This document shows, one piece after another, positions 40,120-45,261 of a stretch of 45,261 bases of DNA. The translations under genes were made by a program, and so were the position numbers. Each line of letters begins with the position of its first letter. Position 1 is the stretch's first letter. The stretch covers positions 1-45,261 of the forward strand of contig CAJTMW010000030.1 of NCBI GenBank assembly GCA_910577275.1, given 5' to 3'. The notes beneath the pieces are model-generated. The model searched no databases, was not told the DNA's origin, and worked only from the letters and a program-made list of their open reading frames with translations. The stretch is from an uncultured Lachnospiraceae bacterium. GTDB taxonomy: Bacteria; Bacillota; Clostridia; Lachnospirales; Lachnospiraceae.

Positions 40120-42747
40120 ATGGAGATACAAATATCGGTCAGGAACCTGGTGGAATTCATTTTGCGTTCCGGGAATATCGACAACAGGAGAGCAGTCTTT
40201 TCCGATAATGCCATGCAGGAGGGCGGAAGAATCCACCGCATGATTCAGCGAAAAATGGGAGCTGATTATCATGCGGAGGTTTTTCTGCGCTATTTGTATG
40301 AAACGCCCGACTATGTTATCCGTGTGGAAGGGCGGGCGGACGGTGTGATTATCCGGGAAAATCAAAACAGCGTGCCCGTTCAGGAAAATCAAAACAGAGT
40401 GATTGGCTGGGAAAATCAAAACGGCGTGCTTATTCAGGAAAATCAAAACAGCGCGATTGGCTGGGAAAATCAAAACGGTGTGCTCGTTCAGGAAAATCAG
40501 GACGGCGCAGAGGCAGATGTGGTTACAATCGATGAAATCAAGGGAACCTACAGGGACATTCATAAAATGAAGGAGGCGGTTCCCGTCCATCTTGCCCAGG
40601 CTCAGTGCTATGCTTATATCTATGGAAGCCAGAATCATCTGAAAAGTATCGGGGTACGGCTGACCTACTGCAACATAGACACGGAGGAAATCAGGTATTT
40701 TCATTTTTCATATGAAATGGAAGAACTTGAGGAATGGTTCCTTGAGGTGATGGAGCAGTACAGGAGGTGGGCGGATTTCCGGGTCAGATGGCAGGAGGAA
40801 AGAACGGATTCCATTAAGAGGCTTTCCTTCCCGTTCGATTATCGTGAGGGGCAGAAGGAGCTGGCCTCTTATGTTTACCAGACCATTTATCATAAGAGAA
40901 AGCTTTTTATAGAGGCGCCTACGGGAGCGGGTAAAACCATATCCACCCTTTTTCCGGCAGTCAAAGCCATGGGAGAAGGAATAGGACAGACCATTTTTTA
41001 TCTGACCGCCAAGACCATCACGAGAACCGTGGCAAGCGATGCCATTGAGATTATGAGGCAGAAAGGGCTGAAATTAAAATCCGTAGTATTGACCGCACGG
41101 GACAAAATTTGTTTTATGGGAGAGACCGAGTGCAATCCCGATTACTGTCCTTATGCAAAGGGGCACTACGACCGCATCAATGACGCTGTTTACGAGCTGT
41201 TGACCAGTCGGGACAATTTTGACAGGGAAGCAGTCTGCGCCTGTGCCAGGGAGCACAGGGTCTGTCCCTTTGAGCTTTGCCTGGATATGAGCCTGTTTGC
41301 GGACGCGGTCATATGCGATTATAATTATCTTTTTGACCCCCATGTGTATTTAAAGCGTTTCTTTTCCGAAGGCATAAGGGAAGATTATATTTTCCTGATT
41401 GACGAGGCGCATAATCTGGTGGAGCGGGGGCGGGATATGTACAGCGCGTCCCTGCGGAAAGAGGATTTTCTTACTCTGAAAAAGACGGTAAAGGAGTATG
41501 ACGGAAGGCTGTACCGGCAGCTAGAGAGATGTAACCGGGAGCTTTTGACGCTGAAACGGGAGTGCGAGAACTATGCGTGTCTTGACGAGGAGGAAGCGGC
41601 TCCTTTTGTGGGTGCGCTTACAAGGCTTGCAGCAGCCATGGAGGATTTTCTGGAGGAGAATGAAGGAAAGCAGGAAGGTCTTGCAGGTATCCTGGGCGGT
41701 ATGGCCGGAGCGCACGGCGCAGATATGCAGACGAAAGGCATACCGTCCGGCGCTTTGCCGCAGGGGTTTACCGGAATTTCCGGCAGGGCGTCTGTTCGGA
41801 AGGAAGTGCTGGAATTTTATTTTGAGGTTTCCCATTTTCTGCTGATGAATGACAGGCTGGATAAAAATTATGTGATTTACACGCAGTTAGAATCGGACGG
41901 CGGTTTCTGTATCCGGCTGTTTTGCGTGAATCCGTCTAAGAATCTTCAGGAGTGCATGATGCGGGGGAGAAGCTCCATTTTGTTTTCGGCAACACTTCTT
42001 CCGATTCAGTATTATAAGAGGCTTCTCGGGGCTGCGGAAGGGGATTATGAGGTATATGCCCGGTCGGTTTTTGACTCCCGGAGGAAGGGGCTTTTTATTG
42101 CCGGCGACGTGACCAGCAAGTATACAAGGCGCTCCGGCAGGGAATACTTTAATATTGCAACTTATATTCATTTAATCACCGGTCAGCGGGACGGCAATTA
42201 CATGATTTTTTTCCCGTCCCATATGTTCCTGCAGGAAGTGTATGAGGCCTACCGCAGTTATTATCTGGACGACGGAAGGGAAGAATGCATCTGTCAGGAG
42301 GAGAGCATGGACGAGGAGAGCCGGGAGGCTTTTCTCGCAAAATTCGGGGAGGAAAGAGAAGGGACGCTGCTTGGGTTTTGCGTGCTTGGCGGGATTTTCA
42401 GCGAGGGAATCGACCTTAAAAACGACAGCCTGATTGGGGCGATTGTTGTAGGCACAGGGCTGCCCATGGTGTGCAACGAGCGGGAAATTTTAAAGAATTT
42501 TTTTGACAGCCAGGGGGACAATGGTTTTGATTTTGCCTACAGATATCCGGGAATGAATAAGGTGCTGCAGGCAGCGGGACGAGTGATTAGAACGGCGGAG
42601 GACGTGGGAATCGTGGCGCTTTTGGACGAAAGGTTCCTCGCCCCGTCCTATTTGAAAATGTTTCCCCGGGAATGGGAAAGCTTTGAAAGGGTGTCCCTGA
42701 ATCAGGCCGCCCGGCGTTTGGAAAGGTTTTGGGACGAGTGGCTGTAA
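40120..42747 (+). CDS. PD-(D/E)XK nuclease-XPD/DinG-like helicase fusion
   Basis: An 875-residue DNA helicase of superfamily 2. Residues 60-200 resemble a PD-(D/E)XK (Cas4/RecB-like) nuclease: VEGRADGVI (Asp74) and IDEIKGTY (Glu139, Lys141). The helicase part has Walker A EAPTGAGKT (from 265), LTAKTITRTVA, a DEAH box in LIDEAHN (428) and GGIFSEGIDLKND with the AAGRVIRT arginine motif near the C-terminus. Cys331, Cys338, Cys343 and Cys382 are candidates for an XPD-type iron-sulfur cluster. The ATG at 40120 is chosen over a TTG at 40114. Six 9-residue repeats interrupt the nuclease domain. Likely DNA repair or replication-associated; one enzyme of this architecture is common in Clostridia. Confidence 0.88.
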   Translation: MEIQISVRNLVEFILRSGNIDNRRAVFSDNAMQEGGRIHRMIQRKMGADYHAEVFLRYLYETPDYVIRVEGRADGVIIRENQNSVPVQENQNRVIGWENQNGVLIQENQNSAIGWENQNGVLVQENQDGAEADVVTIDEIKGTYRDIHKMKEAVPVHLAQAQCYAYIYGSQNHLKSIGVRLTYCNIDTEEIRYFHFSYEMEELEEWFLEVMEQYRRWADFRVRWQEERTDSIKRLSFPFDYREGQKELASYVYQTIYHKRKLFIEAPTGAGKTISTLFPAVKAMGEGIGQTIFYLTAKTITRTVASDAIEIMRQKGLKLKSVVLTARDKICFMGETECNPDYCPYAKGHYDRINDAVYELLTSRDNFDREAVCACAREHRVCPFELCLDMSLFADAVICDYNYLFDPHVYLKRFFSEGIREDYIFLIDEAHNLVERGRDMYSASLRKEDFLTLKKTVKEYDGRLYRQLERCNRELLTLKRECENYACLDEEEAAPFVGALTRLAAAMEDFLEENEGKQEGLAGILGGMAGAHGADMQTKGIPSGALPQGFTGISGRASVRKEVLEFYFEVSHFLLMNDRLDKNYVIYTQLESDGGFCIRLFCVNPSKNLQECMMRGRSSILFSATLLPIQYYKRLLGAAEGDYEVYARSVFDSRRKGLFIAGDVTSKYTRRSGREYFNIATYIHLITGQRDGNYMIFFPSHMFLQEVYEAYRSYYLDDGREECICQEESMDEESREAFLAKFGEEREGTLLGFCVLGGIFSEGIDLKNDSLIGAIVVGTGLPMVCNEREILKNFFDSQGDNGFDFAYRYPGMNKVLQAAGRVIRTAEDVGIVALLDERFLAPSYLKMFPREWESFERVSLNQAARRLERFWDEWL
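40354..40515 (+). repeat. Six-unit 27-bp in-frame minisatellite in the helicase gene
   Basis: Six consecutive 27-bp units starting at 40354, 40381, 40408, 40435, 40462 and 40489 encode nine-residue repeats with core ENQN, as in QENQNRVIG and WENQNGVLI. Units 2-3 and 4-5 are near-identical 54-bp pairs, showing expansion by duplication of a two-unit block. Residues 79-132, exactly between the nuclease Asp74 and Glu139. Every unit is a multiple of three, so copy number can change without frameshift. Confidence 0.95.
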
Positions 42748-42785
42748 CGGAGATTGAAAAGTTTGTCGTGGAAAAATCAGATTTT

Positions 42786-42819
42786 GGCATGTGGATAACT
42801 TTCACATGCCGATTTTTTT
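42786..42819 (+). terminator. Rho-independent terminator after the helicase gene
   Basis: Perfect 8-bp stem GGCATGTG (42786-42793) and CACATGCC (42803-42810) with a 9-nt loop, followed by GA and seven T. It lies about 40 bp after the helicase stop codon. Confidence 0.9.
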
Positions 42820-42933
42820 CGCAGGGACAGGCTTTTGCAGGATTAAGGTGCAAAAAACGGGGAAATTGTCAGAAAATGAAGGATTTCGGGGAAAATGACG
42901 TCGTATTTTGTGGAAAAAAGTAAATGAGTCGCC

Positions 42934-42954
42934 TATAATGACACAAGTGTCATT
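42934..42954 (+). promoter_or_regulatory. TATAAT overlapped by a perfect operator-like dyad
   Basis: TATAAT (42934-42939) is overlapped by AATGACAC (42937-42944) and GTGTCATT (42947-42954), an 18-bp palindrome with a two-base centre, too tight for an RNA hairpin and so more likely a protein-binding site. No good -35 is seen at 17 bp. It lies about 230 bp upstream of rhaD and could be its operator. Confidence 0.45.
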
Positions 42955-43181
42955 GTGGATAACTCTGTGGAAATTGGGGATTTCTTTGTTTTTACCCACT
43001 TTTTTGATGAATGGTTTGCAGTTAATTAATGAAAGTGGACGATTCAAAAAGTGAAAAAATACCAGAGCAGTCAATAAAAATGGATAGAAAATTGACCGTC
43101 TTGGACAATATAAAGAAAATCTGTTGCGCTGAATGAAAATCAGGCGTAATATGGAGATTAAGAAATTACAGGAGGTTTTTT

Positions 43182-44069
43182 ATGAGGATATTAGATACAA
43201 AATTTGTGCGCGGCTTTATCAAAATGGCGGACGACGGCTTTCAGCAGGGATGGCATGAGAGAAACGGAGGAAATTTATCTTACCGCCTGAAACCGGAGGA
43301 AGTGGACGAGATTAAACCGAGGCTGGGTGAGGGCAACGGCTGGATGCCCATCGGCGCAAGCGTGCCGGGACTTGCCGGGGAGTATTTTCTGGTGACGGGA
43401 AGCGGGAAATATTTCAGGAATATTATCGTGGACCCGGAGGCCTGCCTTGCAATTATCGAGCTGGACGATAAGGGAGAAAACTACCGCCTGCGCTGGGGAC
43501 TTGTGGAGGGCGGCGTTCCCACCAGCGAGCTTCCCACCCACCTTATGAACCATGAAGTGAAAAAGCGGGTGACGGACGGAAGGCACAGGGTAATCTACCA
43601 TGCGCATACCACCAATATTATTGCGCTGACTTTTATACTTCCTCTGGAGGACGAAGTGTTTACAAGAGAACTGTGGGAAGCCGCCACAGAATGTCCGGTG
43701 GTATTTCCGCAGGGCGTAGGCGTGGTAAAATGGATGGTGCCCGGAGGACGGGATATTGCAGTAGAGACAAGCAGGCTTATGGAACAGTATGACGTGGCTA
43801 TCTGGGCCCATCACGGAATGTTCTGCTCGGGAGAAAATTTTGATTTGACATTCGGGCTTTTACATACGGTGGAGAAATCGGCGGAAATTCTGATTAAAAT
43901 TTATTCTGTTGTGCCAAGGAAGCTTCAGACGATTACGGCGGATAATTTCAGGGACGTGGGAGAAGCTTTCCATGTGACGCTTCCCGAAAAGTTCCTGTTT
44001 GAAAAGCCGGACTGCGAAATCGGAGGCACAGTGGTTCCGGTTCCCGGCAAAGCGGCAAAGGAAGACTGA
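43182..44069 (+). CDS. rhaD: Rhamnulose-1-phosphate aldolase
   Basis: A 295-residue class II aldolase that cleaves L-rhamnulose 1-phosphate to dihydroxyacetone phosphate and L-lactaldehyde. The opening GWHERNGGNLSYRL, the phosphate-binding LVTGSGKYF, the catalytic-site GVPTSELPTHLMNHE and the zinc ligands in YHAHTTN and IWAHHGMFCSG all match RhaD, which is about 274 residues in E. coli. AGGAGG lies seven bases before the ATG. It is followed four bases later by a NIF3-like gene. It completes, with the GH78 rhamnosidase at the other end of the window, a case for rhamnose catabolism; kinase and isomerase genes are not in view. Confidence 0.95.
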   Translation: MRILDTKFVRGFIKMADDGFQQGWHERNGGNLSYRLKPEEVDEIKPRLGEGNGWMPIGASVPGLAGEYFLVTGSGKYFRNIIVDPEACLAIIELDDKGENYRLRWGLVEGGVPTSELPTHLMNHEVKKRVTDGRHRVIYHAHTTNIIALTFILPLEDEVFTRELWEAATECPVVFPQGVGVVKWMVPGGRDIAVETSRLMEQYDVAIWAHHGMFCSGENFDLTFGLLHTVEKSAEILIKIYSVVPRKLQTITADNFRDVGEAFHVTLPEKFLFEKPDCEIGGTVVPVPGKAAKED

Positions 44070-44073
44070 GCAG

Positions 44074-44895
44074 ATGAAAAAATGGACGGTACAGCAGGTA
44101 ATTGACAAAATTCTTATGGATATGTGCGGCGGGGCAAAAATCAGCCCCACCTGCGATATTATTCCAATCGGCAGTCCCGACGCGGAGGTAACCGGGGTGG
44201 CAACTACCTTTATGGCGACCTTTGACGTGATTAAGGAGGCGGTGCGGCAGGGAAAAAATTTTATTATCACCCATGAGCCTACCTGGTTCAACTGCTTTGA
44301 TAAGACGGACTGGTGCGAAAACGACAGTGTGTATCTTGCCAAAAGGAAATATATAGAGGAACACGGGGTAACCATCTGGCGCCTTCATGACCACATGCAT
44401 ACAGGCTCCGAGGTGGATTATATTTATGAAGGGCTGATTGAAGAGCTGGGATGGCGGGATTACCTTCGGAGGGATGAGCCCCAGCCCTGGATTTATGAGA
44501 TTCCCGTGACAACGCTCGGCGGACTGGCAAAGGAGTTTAAGAGGATTTTTCATATGGATACCATTCAGATAATCGGTTCGCCGGATATGAAAGTCCAACG
44601 AGTGGGCATACTGGTGGGCGGAGGAAGCCTGGGACTTGGGGTCGAGGTGATGCCCATGCAGGTAATGGAGCGTGACAATCTGGATTTGATGGTGGCAGGG
44701 GACATCACGGAATGGACTATCTGTGCATATTTAAACGACGCTTACCAGATGGGATTCAACAAAGGAATGCTCACATTAGGGCATGAGCGTAGCGAGGAAT
44801 TCGGGATGAAATACATGGAAAAATGGCTGAAAGAAAGATTTACCGATTTTCCGATTGCGTTTATTGATGCCGGAGAGCCCTTTCAATATCTGTAA
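44074..44895 (+). CDS. NIF3-like dinuclear metal centre protein
   Basis: A 273-residue protein of the NIF3/YqfO/GTP-cyclohydrolase-I-type-2-like family. FIITHEPTWF, the internal LHDHMHTG and the C-terminal AGDITEWTICAYLND and TLGHERSEEFGMKYM supply histidines and glutamates of the two-metal site. The biochemical role of this family is poorly known. The ATG at 44074 has AAGGAAG upstream and follows rhaD by four bases; an upstream in-frame ATG at 43999 is rejected because it lies inside rhaD. Its operon with rhaD suggests a role in rhamnose or lactaldehyde metabolism. This subtype may have drifted from the housekeeping NIF3. Confidence 0.85.
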   Translation: MKKWTVQQVIDKILMDMCGGAKISPTCDIIPIGSPDAEVTGVATTFMATFDVIKEAVRQGKNFIITHEPTWFNCFDKTDWCENDSVYLAKRKYIEEHGVTIWRLHDHMHTGSEVDYIYEGLIEELGWRDYLRRDEPQPWIYEIPVTTLGGLAKEFKRIFHMDTIQIIGSPDMKVQRVGILVGGGSLGLGVEVMPMQVMERDNLDLMVAGDITEWTICAYLNDAYQMGFNKGMLTLGHERSEEFGMKYMEKWLKERFTDFPIAFIDAGEPFQYL

Positions 44896-44917
44896 AAGCC
44901 GAAATTTAAACTACATT

Positions 44918-44970
44918 TCCCGCTGTTTGCAGCAGAGCGGACTCTTTGCGGTAAACAGCGGGAGTATTTT
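44918..44970 (+). terminator. Rho-independent terminator after the rhaD operon
   Basis: An 11-bp stem pairs TCCCGCTGTTT (44918-44928) with AAACAGCGGGA (44953-44963), and GTATTTTA follows. It closes the rhaD/NIF3-like operon. Confidence 0.82.
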
Positions 44971-44987
44971 ATGACAGTAAAACAGAC

Positions 44988-45197
44988 TTGACAATACTCC
45001 GCAAATGCGTTATTTTATATAATAAGCTGACGTGCAAAGCGTGACAGCTTTTATTATCAATTCAAAGTATCTTTATATTTTTTATCATGTGCATTTCGCA
45101 CATTCGGCATTTTCTGCCGGTTTATCCAATTACTTTAATGGGATGAAAGAAGATAAGAGAACACTGTAACTGTAAACACAGCATAAGGAGGAATTTA
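44988..45197 (+). promoter_or_regulatory. Promoter and structured leader of the last gene
   Basis: TTGACA (44988-44993), 17 bp, TATTTT (45011-45016) form a good promoter. The transcript leader begins with a hairpin, AAGCTG (45024-45029) with CAGCTT (45045-45050), ending in TTTT, which looks like an attenuator. Two small hairpins follow: ATGTGC/GCACAT (45087-45103, loop ATTTC) and CGGCA/TGCCG (45105-45119, loop TTTTC). AAGGAGG precedes the ATG at 45198. I recognise no known riboswitch class. Confidence 0.55.
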
Positions 45198-45261
45198 ATG
45201 ACATCTAAACTAAAGGATTATTTCCCTCTCATCAGGGAAAGGGATGAAGTACTGGCAGAAA
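45198..45261 (+). CDS. Start of a gene cut by the window edge, possibly Rpn/PD-(D/E)XK-type
   Basis: Only 21 codons are visible: MTSKLKDYFPLIRERDEVLA. A GGAGG site lies seven bases before the ATG. The LKDYFPLIRERDEVL pattern resembles the N-terminus of Lachnospiraceae Rpn/PD-(D/E)XK transposase-like proteins, but this short stretch cannot settle the family. The gene has its own promoter and leader. Confidence 0.5.
   Translation, partial: MTSKLKDYFPLIRERDEVLAE

Larger units (their letters stand above)
42748..43181. other. 434-bp gene-free stretch with DnaA-box-like 9-mers
   Basis: No gene is supported here. It holds a terminator (42786-42819), a promoter-like TATAAT inside a perfect dyad (42934-42954), and four 9-mers resembling the DnaA box in one orientation: TGTGGATAA at 42790-42798 and 42954-42962 (exact complements of TTATCCACA), TGTGGAAAA at 42909-42917 and TGTGGAAAT at 42966-42974. 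The 3' part is AT-rich and leads into the AGGAGG of rhaD. Confidence 0.6.

Noticed and set aside
40354..40515. Regular 27-bp repeats considered as a CRISPR-like array
   Set aside because: There are no unique spacers, the repeats are contiguous and in frame within a gene, and no cas genes are near.
42729..42923. Possible 64-codon gene after the helicase
   Set aside because: It runs through a rho-independent terminator and overlaps the helicase end, with no ribosome binding site.
42790..42974. DnaA-box cluster considered as the chromosome origin
   Set aside because: dnaA, dnaN, rpmH and other origin-linked genes are absent and only two boxes are exact.

Overview
The window looks like chromosome of a gut-type member of the Lachnospiraceae (Clostridia, Bacillota). 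The evidence is strong AGGAGG-type ribosome binding sites, intermediate GC, sugar ABC transporters without their own ATPase, BlaI/BlaR1-like and AraC regulators, a BlaR1-type metallopeptidase, and the TIGR03915/TIGR03916 protein pair. Species cannot be fixed from the sequence. No rRNA, tRNA, CRISPR array or complete insertion sequence was seen.

Layout. (1) 321-5315: a sugar isomerase/epimerase-like TIM barrel, a GH78 alpha-L-rhamnosidase and an unrecognised beta-propeller-like protein, apparently one operon. (2) 5414-6075: broken remnant of an AAA-ATPase/PD-(D/E)XK family gene. (3) 6131-6764: a solitary small serine recombinase followed at once by a 28-bp inverted-repeat site with the geometry of a resolvase crossover site. 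(4) 6938-22685: a long collinear locus of overlapping genes with a CDP-glycerol-transferase-like protein, GT4, methyltransferase, two GT2s, a pyruvyl-transferase-like protein, a GT2-GT4 fusion, a WcbI-like protein, an adenylating ligase plus carrier protein, a beta-propeller-like protein, a DUF4422 protein, a ribulose-phosphate-3-epimerase-like enzyme and a divergent CsrA. No membrane protein, flippase, polymerase or initiating phospho-sugar transferase is present in it, and five of its proteins carry the same kind of small Rossmann module. (5) 22968-24620: an Rpn-type nuclease and a secreted transglutaminase-like protein. (6) 24757-27679 (minus): a soluble chemoreceptor signalling protein, a FIST sensor protein and an AraC regulator. 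(7) 27939-33228: alpha-galactoside-type ABC importer and GH36 alpha-galactosidase, divergent from the AraC gene. (8) 33279-35755: PlsC-like acyltransferase and an autoregulated BlaI/BlaR1-like pair. (9) 35867-42747: genome-maintenance block with rarA, a radical-SAM DNA repair/modification candidate behind two LexA-like boxes, its TIGR03915 partner, a Crh/HPr-like protein with a cre-like palindrome, and a PD-(D/E)XK nuclease-XPD/DinG-like helicase fusion carrying an in-frame minisatellite. (10) 42748-43181: gene-free stretch with four DnaA-box-like 9-mers. (11) 43182-44895: rhamnulose-1-phosphate aldolase and a NIF3-like protein; then a structured leader and the start of another gene at the window edge.

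How it fits together. The two ends handle L-rhamnose-containing glycans (release by GH78, aldol cleavage by RhaD), and the middle imports and cleaves alpha-galactosides. The large cytosolic glycan locus ends in csrA and is followed by a FIST/chemoreceptor pair. My best hypothesis is that it builds an acylated or pyruvylated glycan on a cytoplasmic acceptor, possibly flagellin, rather than a classical exported capsule. That is inference: no flagellar structural gene lies in the window.
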